Assembly (NCBI GenBank): GCA_023627715.1
Contig: JAMAHW010000037.1
Span: 248,001-312,000 of the forward strand
DNA: 64,000 bases
DNA from: Periconia sp. R9002
Taxonomy: Eukaryota > Ascomycota > Dothideomycetes > Pleosporales > Periconiaceae
Direction: 5' to 3'
Of the stretch, positions 46,381-59,167 are shown piece by piece. Position numbers and translations under genes: made by a program. The notes under the pieces are model-generated. The model was not told the DNA's origin and made no database searches. It saw nothing but the letters and a program-made list of their open reading frames with translations. Positions within the stretch are counted from its first letter, which is position 1. Each line of letters starts with the position of its first letter.

Positions 46381-49181
46381 AAGTCCCTTGTGACAATTTT
46401 TGTCAACCTCTTTTCTTAAATTTAGATTGTAAGTCCTATAACCTGCGTTTAATCTACCTTTAGCTCCTATTTTACCTTACGTTACTATGTTACGACTTTT
46501 ATTGTAAGGAAATGTAGAAAACTAATCGTTCTACTAGGCGGGATCTCCTATAAGTCTACTTTTATCTAAGGCAACGTAGTATAGAAGGCATTCTGCACAG
46601 GGTGTAAGTGGCTAAACTTAGAGTGATAATTGATTAGCTAATTAGACACTACTTGTAGATAGCAGTAGCCCTCTTATTTATAACAACTTATGGGTTGATA
46701 CACCGTAAGAGTGTGTGGAGGCTTACACTGCAGATCCTAATTGCACTTATGCTAATTAGTTGCGAAAATCTTAGTTGTCTAACAGAAAACGGCGTTGTTA
46801 TACGAAGAAAGAGGGGAATGAGAAATCGCCTAGCACTGCCAATGCGAATTAGGCCAGCATTTTCCGTCAAGGAAAGATTGATTGGATACCTTAACATGTT
46901 TCTTCTAGGTTTCTTAATCCTGAAAGCTCATGAGAAATTGCTCGTTTCGTCCTTGTCTTCACCCGCGGATGCAATGGATATTTATCTTGTTGGGGAAGTA
47001 TGAAGTGAAGTGAAGAGTGAAGATGGAGACGTACTTACGTTCGTTGTCTTTCTCTTCTTTTTCACTCTGTTTTTATAGTTGAATAGTCGCTATGTTGGGC
47101 GCACATACGTGCAAGGAATATTATTTGGGACCTTTACCATTGAACATGGCTGAGCCTCCCTGCAGGTAAATTTGCAGTCGCTGAAGCATCTTCTTCTTGT
47201 TCTTTCTACATTGTAGTAGTACTTTGCCTCATCTATTTGCTAGAGTAACGTTCACTGGAGAGATCACAAATGACAAGGTGGCGTGGAATAATGCCATCAC
47301 TTCCATACAGCCATCTTACATGACTTTTCTCGAGATGAATTCATCCGTCGCTATTTTCATATGTAGCAAGAACTAATGCTAACTTGAAACATGCATATAA
47401 TTATTAGAAAATGGAACATTCTACGCCTCCACTAGACCGCGATTCACTGGCCAATCGCATAACTGTCATTCACAAGGCGCATCTCGGCGCCGAACTGGCC
47501 CATCAATCAAGAAACAACAGGGTCCAAACTTAATGACCTGAATTGTTGAGTTGGGATTCCGTAACTCGAGACCCTGCATATACTCAAGATACGGACACGA
47601 TCATCTAGGCATTGGCGCGCAATGCCAAATGCCTATTCCCTCGAAATGATTTTCGTCGATTCAATCTTGTGTCAGTACTCGGCCTGGAAATAGGCAAATC
47701 ATTGCCCATGAAGAGGTGGTTGTTGGAATCGGCGGCAACATGGGTCAACTGGTGCTAATGCTGGGTATCCTTGAGTAAGACATCGCATAATCAAAGATAC
47801 ATTATGTATGCATAGCAACCCGCTGTAAGGAGCAGAGACAATCATACTGCTTTTCCAGTTAACGCACGTGGTGTATTTGCATTTACGCAACTGAAGTTCA
47901 GCGTACCGAATACCCGGTCAAACACAACTCAAAGTGTCCATCACCTGGGTGCCTGAACATGGATTTTCATCATACTTCGGCCTGCAGTGCTTGACAAACA
48001 TCCGAATTGGATAATTCGCTACAATCTCATTTTCACGATGGTATTTGCTGGCTTGTTATGCCCATGACACGATAGTCGCACACACCCCCTTTTGGTATAC
48101 CCTGCCACGTGCCTGCTCCAGTGCAACCTAGGCGAAAGATGATCGATTGATTACTACCCTAGCAAGTACTTCCTGCTAGTCCATTCCACAGTTAGTAATT
48201 CGTTGGAAAATATGTACATGCGCGTTCCTGTCTACGTGTACGAGGAGCTGATAGCAACGCATCTAGATATCTTATGTGAAGATTATTTAGAGAAGATAAT
48301 GCGGCAGCTTCTCAGTGGAAACTACAGGATACAAGCTATCCCTAACCCTGTGTCTCCGGTGCAGTACGTCACACGTCAAATGATCAAGAAAAAAATCTGT
48401 TGACATGGGCGAGGACATCGCCCCATGTGGAGAAGAAGGAAGAGCCTCCACGTCCATTGCTCGGACCGATTCCCCAGCTGGAGTAATCGGCTAGGCATAG
48501 TGGAGAAGTACCGAATCTGGAGTAAGTTCCATTAGGCTAGCCTAACGACTTACCGGCACTTGTGAACGCCGAGGCGAGTTCTTGTGCCATAGGATGCAAT
48601 TGAACTTGTCAAATACATTCCTAGCTTCGAGTTGAGCCCGTCTACATTTCCCGATGCTGAATACCGAGGCCGTTCGACCTGTCGCGCGAACGGCGGCCAA
48701 GAGAACATCGAAAAGAAGCGGGGAACACCTTGTCATAAAGAGAGCCGCATCTCCACTTAACTGAATCGTGTTAGATGCAGAACCACATGTCTTCTGGGGT
48801 GAATGGGGAGAGATGGGGCTGAAAACCTGGATGCGGGGATCACGAAGTTTGCCATCTCGACAAAATAAAAGTGAAATGAAACGAGGGGAGATGTAGTTTT
48901 CGACGGCCAAATTCACGGGAATTGTACCAAATTCGATTCATGCGCAACGACTGAGTTTGTAAACATTCACTCGATCCTAATCTAAGTACTAGATCTGTGC
49001 ACCAAGCTCTGAGCTTGTCAGCCGCTTGGCAACGACAATGACGTGAAAGCCCAACACTTGAGATCCCCACACATGGGAAAACTTCGGCTCAGCAACTCTC
49101 ATCAAGATATACCTTGCATGTCACAATAGAAAAAATGGGGAAACTGCGAGAGGCTAAAGGGCGTGGGAGGTACGGTTTATG

Positions 49182-49188
49182 TATTTAA
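49182..49188 (+). promoter_or_regulatory. TATA-like box of the GH3 gene
   Basis: TATTTAA lies about 70 bases before the beta-glucosidase ATG. Confidence 0.35.
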
Positions 49189-49257
49189 GAGCAGCAATGG
49201 CGCTCATGAATTTTTTTCTTCCCACGGCCCTCGACAACTCCAGTGAATCGATACACA

Positions 49258-51843
49258 ATGGCAACTTTCTTGTCCTCAGTGATCGCTGGCTCTGCACTCC
49301 TCAGCGCAGCCACTGCTCAAAACTTTGGTGGAAGTGCGCCGAGTGAAGAGGGTTTCTCATGGGTCCAGCCAGTAAATACCACGATCCTGGGAGAATATGG
49401 CCACTCACCTGCCGTATACCTGTCCCGTACGTTATACCAACGGAAATCACAGTTACACAAGCTGACATTGATGTAGCAAAAATCACTGGTGTGGGTGGCT
49501 GGGAAGCCGCATTGGAGAAGGCTACAGCTTGGGTCGCACAGCTCACACTCGAGGAAAAGGCAGACATGGTTACAGGTCAAGCCGGACCTTGTGTTGGAAA
49601 CATTGTCGCTATTCCCCGCTTGAATTTCAGTGGCCTTTGCCTTCACGATGGCCCACTTGCTATCCGTGTCGCTGACTATACAAGCGTATTCTCAGCCGGT
49701 GTTTCTGCTGGTGCGACTTGGGTAAGCATCATCGAGTTGAACACCCTATATTTAAGCTAACATGATAACAGGATAGAGCTATCATGTACGAGCGTGGTGT
49801 AGCCATGGCCGAAGAATTCAAGGCCAAGGGCGCACACGTTATCTTGGGTCCAGTCGCTGGACCCCTAGGACGCAGTGGATACGCAGGCCGCAACTGGGAA
49901 GGCTTCAGCAGTGATCCTTACCTCAGTGGTGTCGCCATGGAGGAGACTATCAATGGTCATCAAGACACCGGCGTGTACGTGTATTACGCATTATCCAGAA
50001 AACTCAACTGATTGTGAATAGACAAGCGACAGCAAAGCACTGGATTGCAAATGAGCAAGAAGTTCAAAGGAATCCCGTCTACGATTCCAATGTCACCACT
50101 GTCAAGCTTTCCAATGCGGTGTCATCCAACCTTGATGACCGAACTATGCACGAGCTTTACATGTGGCCATTCGCCAACGCTGCCAGGGCTAAGGCGGCCA
50201 GTTTCATGTGTTCGTACCAGCGCATCAACGGAAGCTACGGCTGCCAGAACAGCGCATCCCAGAACGGTTTATTAAAGACTGAACTTGGATTCCAAGGTTA
50301 CATCATGAGTGACTGGGGTGCGACCCACACTGGTGTTGCTTCAATCGAGGCTGGTTTGGATATGAACATGCCCGGTGGATTGGGCCCATACGGCCAGAAT
50401 TTCGGGATTCCCTCTTTCTTCGGTGGCAACATTACGATTGGTGTAAACAATGGTTCCATCACCCGCCTAGACGACATGGTCATTAGGATCATGACTCCGT
50501 ACTTCTGGCTCAACCAAGACAAGGACTACCCCAGTGTTGACGAGAGCAGCGCGGACATCAACACCTTCTCTCCTCGCTCTACATGGACTCGCAACTACAC
50601 CTTCACCGGTACAAAGAGCCGCGATGTGCGCGGCAACCACGCTGAGATTATTCGCAGGCACGGTGCTGCTGGTTCTGTTTTGCTCAAGAACGAGAATAAG
50701 GCGCTCCCGCTCAAGGCTCCCAAAAATATCGCAGTATTCGGAAACGATGCTGGCGATGCTGTCTCTGGCCTTTTAAACCAGGCCGACTACGAGTTCGGAA
50801 CTTTGGCCGCCGGTGGTGGCTCTGGAACTGGCCAGTTCTCGTACCTCTTCACTCCCCTCCGTGCGATCCAGGATCGCGCTATTCAGGACAAGTCCCTTGT
50901 TCAACATTGGCTCAACAACACATACATCACCAGTGTTGAGGACTGGAACGATGTTTGGCTTCCTACGGTCCCCGACGTTTGCATTGTTCTCTTGAAAACC
51001 TGGGCTGCAGAAGGTGAAGACCGAAAGCACTTGAGCGTCGATTATGAGGGAGACAAGGTTGTCGAGTCGGTGGCCCGGGACTGCAACAACACCGTCGTTG
51101 TTACTCACTCCCCCGGCATCAACACTCTCGACTGGGCTGACCACCCCAATGTCACGGCCATCCTGGCTGCCCACTTCCCTGGCCAGGAATCTGGACACTC
51201 CCTCGTTGATGTTCTTTACGGTGAGGTAAACCCTAGCGGTCACCTGCCCTACACCATCGCCATGAACGGTAGCGACTACAATGCGCCTCCCACCACTGCC
51301 ATCAACACCACTGGTTACGACGACTGGCAATCTTACTTCAATGAAAAGCTCGAGATTGACTACAGGTACTTCGATGCGCACAACATGACTGTGCGCTACG
51401 AGTTCGGCTTCGGTCTCTCCTACACTACTTTTAACGCCTCCGGGATGGAGGCTTCCCCTCTCGAATCCGATATCTCTTCGCTCCCCAAAGATCTTCCCAT
51501 CGAGCAAGGTGGCAACCCTGCCCTCTGGGAAGCTCTTTATAACGTCACCATCTCCGTCTCCAACACGGGCGATGTTGCCGGTGCCGCTGTTCCTCAGCTA
51601 TACGTTGGTCTTCCTTCCTCCGCACCTGAGGGAACACCGATCCGCCAACTCCGTGGCTTCGACAAGGTCCACCTTGAGGCCGGTGAGAGCAAGTCTGTTA
51701 GCTTCGAGCTCATGAGGAGAGATCTGAGCTACTGGGATGTAGTCAGACAGCAGTGGGTTATCCCCGAGGGAGAGTTCACCTTCTGGGTGGGATTTAGCAG
51801 CCGTGATCTCGTGGCGGAAAAGAAAGTTACCGTTGTGCCGTAA
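49258..51843 (+). CDS. Secreted GH3 beta-glucosidase
   Basis: Four exons (49258-49426, 49477-49721, 49772-49974, 50022-51843) give 812 residues. The signal peptide is MATFLSSVIAGSALLSAATA. The first join yields YLSPKITGVGGWEAALEKA. The GH3 (beta/alpha)8 domain contains KHWIANEQE and the nucleophile D303 in GYIMSDWGATH. The second domain carries EGEDR, the probable acid/base region, and LDWADHPNVTAILAAHFPGQ. A fibronectin type III-like domain closes the protein (AVPQLYVGLPS, RQLRGFDKVHLEAGES). The enzyme releases glucose from cello- or gluco-oligosaccharides outside the cell. At least ten Asn-x-Ser/Thr sites are visible. The start is ATG 49258; the frame opens slightly earlier only through non-ATG codons. 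Confidence 0.95.
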
Positions 51844-53108
51844 TGGATCTAATGAGAATATGGAGGACAATTTAGAGTTGTAAATATATGCATAATGATA
51901 TCATGTTTAATGAACTGTCTCCGTTATCCACTTTGTGATCGCCTTGGCCTCGTTTTGTTTTTTCCCTCGTACACGTTTGAAAGAGGCAGGCGGATTCGAC
52001 TCGACTTTCTTGTACAGCGATTAGTCAACAACCAATTATTTCGCCTAATTGCTAACTTGGGCCATGAGAACTTCAGCTGTGGTTCTACAATGTCTACAGG
52101 ATGAAAGACCAATCATCATCCCGCTATTGGGGTTGGAAAAGCACAAAGTGTCGCTAAACTTAAATTTGTGTCCTGTGGTCCCCGAGAGGTCTGTCCATTA
52201 GCGTGCCATGCTAATCGTTTACAGCACGATCGACACAGCGAGTGGCTCCACCGATGTATCCGCAAAGACTGAATTTGTGGTCTTGGTGTTCGGCAATGCG
52301 ATTGGCGAGGCCCTTCATGCGGTGTGTGATGGCACCGCCTTGGCTCGGAGTTTTGTATCGAACCATCGTATTGACTTCACAATTGTATAAAACCCGGACG
52401 AATCCGACCGCAAAAGCCATTCAATGTTTTTGATATTTGGTAATAGCTTAATTCACTGCGACAGCTCTTGACCCCGGAGGAAGCTTAAATCGGATCAGGA
52501 GGAGAAGCATCCATCCCTAAACGAGCCTCATCATGACTAGTCACCTGGTCCAAGGAAAGAAAATTGACGAGTCGCCGACTAAAGTAATCATTCTATTAGC
52601 CCAAATAGGAAGTGTAGGAGGGTTCGTAGCTGTACGAGAGCCCAAGCGGGAGGACCCGCTAGGGTAGATCACCAACTGCGGGACCCAAACACCCAATCGC
52701 AGCAATTTGTTTTCCCGCCACAAATGCATGTTCCGAGCTGAAGCCCCTGCACAGCGTCAATCATTCCTTTTGCATCCACGCCACGATGCCTGCTTTGAAT
52801 GTTGCACACCTCTCTCCCCTGCACACATCCCCCCACTGTACCAAAGTGTGCTCCTTCATTCGCGCACCTCACGAGACCTCGCCTAATCATGCTGTACTTG
52901 ATACCACACCAACCAAGTCAAAGACGCAATGGCTTTATTGAACTACGTAGGACTGTGTCTCCGTTTAACACATGTTCACTCATCTGCAGCATTCATCTTC
53001 TAGCTGCTTCATTTTGAAAGCGAATCCCGACTGCAGTCCTCAACAAGTAGCACATCTCTTGTTCCGTTGTATTCCCATGCGAGGTGCTTTTGCTTTATAC
53101 CCTTCATC
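51844..53108. other. Intergenic region between GH3 and Ppo genes
   Basis: About 1.3 kb, no supported gene. Confidence 0.45.
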
Positions 53109-56100
53109 ATGCCCAGTCAGTTAAAGTCGTTCCTCGGAACGATCAAGAGAAGACCATCAAAAGCACCAGACGGAAGACCTGAAGAAGCTGCCAACGGTAT
53201 GGCGTCAACCAACGAGAAGACAAGTGTTATTCACGACTTGGCCAACTTGGGCGTCAAGAACTCTCTTACCATGGCGGAGGCCATCCCTCAACTGGCCACT
53301 GGAGATCCCATTGACGACAAGAACAATCTTCTCGAGCATGGCGTCGCAATGCTTCAAGGTTTGCCCTCCAACAGCGGCCTTGGTGAGCAGATCGCCAATG
53401 CTTTCATTGGAATGCTCTGGCATGACCTTCCCCACCCTCCACCTACGCTTTCCGGCCCCAGCTCTCGATATCGGCGCCATGATGGAGGCGACAACAATCC
53501 ATGGCATCCTGAGATGGGCAAAGCGGGATCTCCTTACTCTCGCAGTGTCCCGCCCTTGAAGCCAAAAGGCCCTAATCTCCCTAATGTCGAGGACGTGTAC
53601 GAAACACTGCTCAAGCGTGAAGGCCCCTTTCGCAAGCACCCCTCCGGCCTCAACCGCCTCTTCTTCTCGTTCGCGACCGTCGTCATCCATGAATGCTTCC
53701 AGACTTCTCGAAAAGACCAGTGGATCAACGAGACATCGAGCTATGTGGATCTCAGTACGCTTTACGGCAACACCGAAAAGGAACAACCTCGCGTGAGGAC
53801 ATACCATAATGGCCTCATTTATCCCGATTCGATTGCATCTGAGCGCATAATGATGATGCCACCAGGTGTTGTCGCTGTCTTGCTCATGTTCTCGAGGAAT
53901 CACAACCATATTGCCGAGAGCCTTCTTTCTATCAACGAAGAGGGCAAGTACAAGCCATGGGACCAATTGAGTGACAGTGAGAAGAAATGGTCAATATATC
54001 CCTGTAATTCCACTCAACTGGAGTGTACTGATCATTTTTAGGCAAGACAACGATATCTTCCAAATCGCGCGCAACATCAATGTCGGTTTCTTCGCGTCCT
54101 GCGTCCTACGCGACTACGTCGCAGCTATCTTGAACACGCCCCGTGCAAACTCTACATGGACCCTCGATCTGGGCAAAGAAATCCGCGAAAAAGGTCGACG
54201 TGTCGAGCGCGGCACGGGAAATGTTGTTTCGGTCGAGTTCGCCGTTCTTTACCACTGGCACGCGGCGCTGAGTGCCGCCGACGACAAGTGGATGGAGGAT
54301 ATTATCCGTCGCACATACCCTAACATCGAATCCATTGAAGATGTGACCGTCGAGATGTACCATCAAGTCATGAAAGATTACGGGCACAAAATTGTATCGA
54401 CGGAGCCTCGCACGTGGACCTTTGGCGGTCTCAAACGTGGACCTGACGGTCGCTTCAAGGACTCTGAACTGGCCGATCTTATTAAGAACTGCATCGAAGA
54501 GCCTGCCCACGAGTTCGGCGCCAAAGGAACACCAGCGAGTCTCAAAATCGTAGACATCATGGGCCAGCTGCAAGCGCGCAACGTGTTCAACGTCTGCACC
54601 TTGAACGAGTTCCGTCGGTACCTCAACCTGACAGCCTACGAGAACTTTGAAGAATGGAACCCCGACGTTAAAATCGCCAGAGCAGCGGAGCTTCTCTACG
54701 GAAACATCGAGAATCTCGAGCTGTATCCTGGGCTGATGGCTGAGTGCACGAAGCCAGCCATGCCCGGGAGTGGTGTTTGCCCCGGCCAAACGACCGGTCG
54801 CGGTATTCTAGACGATGCTGTGGCGCTTGTGCGCGGTGATCGCTTCTTGAGCTACGACTTCAATAGCAATACGCTGACCCAGTGGGGTGCTGCGAAGCTG
54901 CAAAGCGCCACCACTCCGGGTGCATATGGTGGCGTGCTTCCCCAGTTGTTCTTCACTGGCTTACCAACTGCCTTCACTGGCACATCGCCTTATGTCCTCC
55001 TGCCGTTTTATACACCCGAAGCTGCTAAGAGCATCCTCAGCGATAATGGCGTTTTGAATCAGTATGATCTCGCGAGGTCGCCTAGCAATCATGAAATAAT
55101 CAGTATCCAAACCCACGAAGCCTGTAAGCGGGTATGGGAGGATCGAGAAACATTCACTGTCATGTATCAAGCTGCAATCCGGAACTGCACTGCAGGACAC
55201 GACTGTAAGTCTCTTCTCATCCCCAACGACTCCCCTTCTCAAGCTAACCCCCTCAACAGTCATGATCGGCTGGGACGACGCCAAAAAGCACGACGAGCGC
55301 TCTAGCATCCTCCACAAAGTCTTCTTCGAGCCCAACTTCGAGCAAAACGTAACCACATTCTTCACCACAAACGTCGCCAAACTCATCCAAAAGAACTCGC
55401 TCTCCTTCAAAAAGGGCCGCAAATCCATCGACATCGTCCGCGACGTGACCAACATCACACCGATCCTCTGGCTCGCAGACCGTTTCGCGCTCCCGCTCAA
55501 AACCCTCGAGCACCCGCGCGGCCTCCTCACCATCTACGAAGCCTTCACGGCGTACCTGGTCCTCTTCATGTACCAATCCTTCAACATCATCCCAGCCAAC
55601 GAGTGGAAGCTGCGCGAGGGCGCCATGAAAGCCGCCGAGCCGCTCCGCAAGATCTTCGAAGCGCACCTCAAGTCCCAGCAAGGCCTCAAAGAGCACATCG
55701 TTGACTGGCTCGCCAAGGGCTCCGCCTTCGAAGTCGGCCCCAACGCCGACCGCATCTACCACGCCCTGAACCAAACCGGCCTCCCGCTCGGCGACAAAAT
55801 CGGTGATTGTATCGGCATGGGCGCGCCTGTTGCCGGGAACATCACGCAGCAGGCTTCACTGCTGATCGACTTGTTCCTGAGCGAGGGATACGAGGTGTAC
55901 AAGGACCGCATCATCGAACTCGCGCACAGGACCGACGAAGCAGCGGAACGTGAACTCCAAGGCTTCGTCATGGAAGGCATGCGACACGCCGGCGTCGTAC
56001 CCGGTCTTCCACGCGTCGCGACCAGAGACGTCACCATCGGCGACGGCCCCCGCGGCTCCGTCTTCATCCCAGCCGGCCACACTATCCTCATCGCCACCTC

Positions 56101-56410
56101 CAAAGCCGCCATGGATCCCATCGCGTTCCCCGAGCCCGAAAAACTAAACCCGCACCGCCCGTTCAAGGATTACATCCTGCTCGGACACGGATTGCACTTC
56201 TGCTTTGGGGCGAGGTTGGTCGGGTGCTCGTTGGCGGCTACGTTGCGCGAGGTGTTCAAGTTGAAGAATGTAAGGCGTGCGCCTGGGAAGCAGGGGAGGT
56301 TTACCGTCACGGAACATGATGTTGCTGGGGTTAAGATGAGGCATTATTTGGATGCTAGTGCGAGGGAGAGCCCGATTCCGACGAGTTTGGTGCTGCATTA
56401 TGATGAGTGA
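53109..56410 (+). CDS. ppo: Ppo-type fatty-acid dioxygenase fused to cytochrome P450
   Basis: Three exons (53109-53989, 54042-55204, 55260-56410) give 1064 residues, the normal length for psi-producing oxygenases / linoleate diol synthases. The N-terminal haem dioxygenase (animal-peroxidase fold) has a probable distal His at 194 (IHECFQTSR) and the Tyr-His pair at 364-367 (LYHWH). The C-terminal P450 has the thiolate Cys at about 996 (GHGLHFCFGARL), so unlike PpoC-type enzymes the P450 half looks competent. The I-helix region GNITQQ fits the hydroperoxide isomerase group. These enzymes oxygenate linoleic or oleic acid and isomerise the hydroperoxide to oxylipins that balance sexual and asexual sporulation. 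Intron 1 has a weak donor (GTCAAT) but the join KKWQDNDIF restores family sequence. Confidence 0.95.
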
Positions 56411-56794
56411 GTAGGTGAGGGATGGAGATAGGGGGTTTGGGTTGGTTTGGTGGGAGGGAGGGGTGTTTGGATTGTGTAGGGGGGAATGTTGATATCATGG
56501 GCAAGGGTGACAATCGAGATTTCGGTAGGTCAGAATGAAATTTTGTTATGATTATGAGAATCCGATGCGAACTTGATATCAACTTGGGGGATGAAATGAG
56601 CAGGTGGATAGTACCACAACGCCTATCATAGGTGCACTGATTTTGTCGGAAGACCTCCCTATGCATGTGGTTAATGAAGTAAACCTCGTCTTGGAATATA
56701 ATACTAAGTATGTTTTCTCCTATTCTCATAAAAAATATGTTCAAAAGCAGCCTTTCAGAAAATGCGATGATAGAACGGTCAATCTTCTAACCCT
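56411..56794. other. Convergent 3' region
   Basis: 384 bases between the ends of the Ppo gene and the unknown 630-residue gene. Nothing else is visible. Confidence 0.5.
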
Positions 56795-58843
56795 CTAGCT
56801 TGTCGAACTACTTCTTGCAATCCATTTCGCCAGCGCACCATTCATGACTCTCCTCGTTTCCCACACCACCTCCCACCCCTTCGCCTGCGACGGCGTCGTA
56901 TGTCCCACATACACCTGCTGCGGATGTAACATGGCCTCGACCCACAACTCTCTCGGCTTAACAAACGCACTAAGCATCGGGTACAAGTCCTCGAACACCA
57001 AACTTCCCAACACCTTGAGCTCGTTCTTGTAGCCCGGTGCCGTTTCGGCCAAGAGGGCGGGCCGGTACTCGGCGATGTCGATGAGTTTGAGGAAGCCGCC
57101 GAAGTCGCCGTGGGAGGGGATGGTGACGGTGGACGGGCCGGGAGGTGAGGGAGGGAGTGAGGAGGGAGGGGGGGACATGCAGGAGTTGAAGCATTCCGTG
57201 TCGATAACTAGGAAGTCTTCTCCCCAGTTGCGGCGGCGCATGTTTGGCGAATTGCGGAACCAGCGGAAATGGCTAGGTTATATCATAGTGATCAGCAAGC
57301 GTTCATGGTGTTTTTGATGGAGTACGTGGGAGATGATGGGTATTTGTAGAACATACCGTTTTGCGGCTTCGATGTCGTCGTGTGGTATTCCGCTACCCTC
57401 CCCGCTGATGAATTGCAAGGCCATTCGATCCTTTATTCCTGGGAAGCCTTCTATACCTTGGCCACCGTGTAGAAAGTCGGTCAACAGTTTACTGAAAAAA
57501 GCTTCCCATTGCGCATGGGTTGGCGTGCGCGTAAGCTGGTATGCCACGAAGCCCCATTGCTGATCCTGAGGACCACCGTGAGCTAACGACCATTTGGTCC
57601 GCGAGTGAAGGATGTTGATCCAATGTTCGCGGGCTATGTGCTTCCGCTCTCCTCGTAATTGCCGGCGAACTTCTGCATTCTTTTCCATGCTTTCGTTCAC
57701 GATGGCGTTCATCGCTTCGGCATTTCTTCGCCCCCCTTCGATGTCATCAACGAATTGCTCCGCCGCTGGCCATGACATGGCCCCTGATATTTCCTCCCTC
57801 TGCTCCTGACGAAACGGGACAGGAAACAACGAGCCCACGACTTTCGAGTCAGATGGCGAGGCTGTAAAACCTTTGAACCCGTCAAGCGGTATCATGAGGG
57901 CGAAATCAGCGAACCCGAGAAGGCGCGTGAGGTCAGAAAAGCACTCTCCAAATGCCACGGCTTCATCGTAACTTGCTGCAGATCCGCGCTCTTGAACGGC
58001 AGCATTATACGAAGCCTGCGCGGCTGTGACAAAGCCCACCACATGATCGTGCAGCCAATTGTGAGTGCGCGACACCATGGTCTCGAATACCGACGTCATG
58101 AACTGCAGCCACAAGGCTTTCAAATCGACCTTCTCCTCGATATTCATGCGCGTGCGCCGCGTGTTGATAGCTCTTTGAAATAGATCCAAGTTGTCCGCTA
58201 CCGCGTTGAAAAGCTCCTTCACCATCTTCAACACCTCGGGGTCACCCAACCACAAAAAACACCTTACAATCTTGAACATGAACTCAATGAAAAAGTGCCA
58301 ATTTCGCCAATTATCGAGTTTCTTCGCTTTGAAACGGCCCTCGCTCATGGGCGTCATGCCTTGCCACAGCCTGGTCAATAGCAAATCAGAGTGGCATGGG
58401 GTGCTAGGAGTGTATTTTCCTGCCGTCGCCAAAATGTCTTCTTGCAGTGAAACAGAGGTTTGGGGGTAGATAGGCACGGGAGACCATTCGGAATACGGCT
58501 TCACCATAAGTGGGACCTCGTCTTCGTGGAGTAGAGGCAGTGTTGTCTTGACTCCGGTATGAGGCAAAGTGCCTTCGAAGAGGAAGTCGGTCAGATAATA
58601 TAGCACTTTGAGAGGAATCACGGGCTTGACTGTTGTCATGTGTAACGAGAATCCATCAGCGATTGACGTCCCCACGGGAGGCAGAAATTAGGGAGGTGTA
58701 CCAATTTCAAGTTTTTGAATGGATTCGTGGTCGAAGCCCTTGACTCCTGGCGGCAAGCTTCCAGGGGGTCTGAACTGCTCCAAGGTGCGTGCGAACCTGT
58801 ACAGTGCCATCAGGTCGCGAAATCCATCGCCGGATGAGGCCAT
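56795..58843 (-). CDS. Hypothetical protein of about 630 residues
   Basis: Three exons (58843-58702, 58629-57357, 57272-56795) give 630 residues. Between the first two exons the frame has an in-frame TAA (near 58690); removing a 72-nt intron (GTACAC...ACAACAG) takes it out and gives QKLEIVKPVIPLKVLYYL. The second intron (GTATGT...CCTAG) joins AAKRHFRWFRNSPN. The protein looks helical and soluble, with WxxF/WxxW-rich blocks (NWRNWHFFIEFMFKIVRCFL, GGPQDQQWGFVAYQL), and no signal peptide or known domain. I do not recognise it. The frame is open to an ATG at 58954, adding 37 residues; I prefer 58843, which follows an acceptor-like TTTTTTCAG and may itself be a second exon. Confidence 0.68.
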
Positions 58844-59167
58844 TGCTGAAAAAATCCGCCCGGTGTGGAGGATGTTACTTGCCCACGATACCGGAGCGGC
58901 AGGCAGAGTTATATGTGCATCGCGTCGACAACGCGGAGGATCGCAACATGCCATTTTGAGCCCGGTGGTGCCTAAATGTTGTCCGCGCTAGACTATGTTC
59001 GAGCGAGGCAGTCGCCGCCAAGAACATGCTCTTTCTCATACAAAACACCCAAGCTTTCCGATAATGAGTTGGGAATTTTCCGTATCTAGGTGAAGTAAAA
59101 ATACATATTATATTGACTCGGAAAAATGACACATCGCTAAAAAAAATACACTCTACACATTTCTTTC
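58844..59167. other. Intergenic gap
   Basis: 324 bases between the unknown gene and the kinase stop. It may include a first exon of the unknown gene (frame open to 58954). Confidence 0.4.

Larger units (their letters stand above)
45856..49257. other. Gene-poor island, right part
   Basis: About 3.4 kb. It holds a coding-capable minisatellite at 46263-46380 and several short open frames, none convincing (for example 48203-48403 plus). I see no transposase, reverse transcriptase or clear terminal repeats. The last 100 bases are the promoter of the GH3 gene. Confidence 0.45.

Noticed and set aside
48203..48403. 66-codon open frame (MENMYMRVPVYVYEEL...)
   Set aside because: It reads somewhat like protein but has no family, no splice partner and no promoter signal.
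43370..49257. A decayed transposon filling the island
   Set aside because: I found no transposase, reverse transcriptase or long terminal repeats that I could support, and the DUF6540-type frame is intact.
58681..58702. In-frame TAA as a sign that the unknown 630-residue gene is a pseudogene
   Set aside because: A well-formed 72-nt intron removes the stop and joins two plausible exons in phase.
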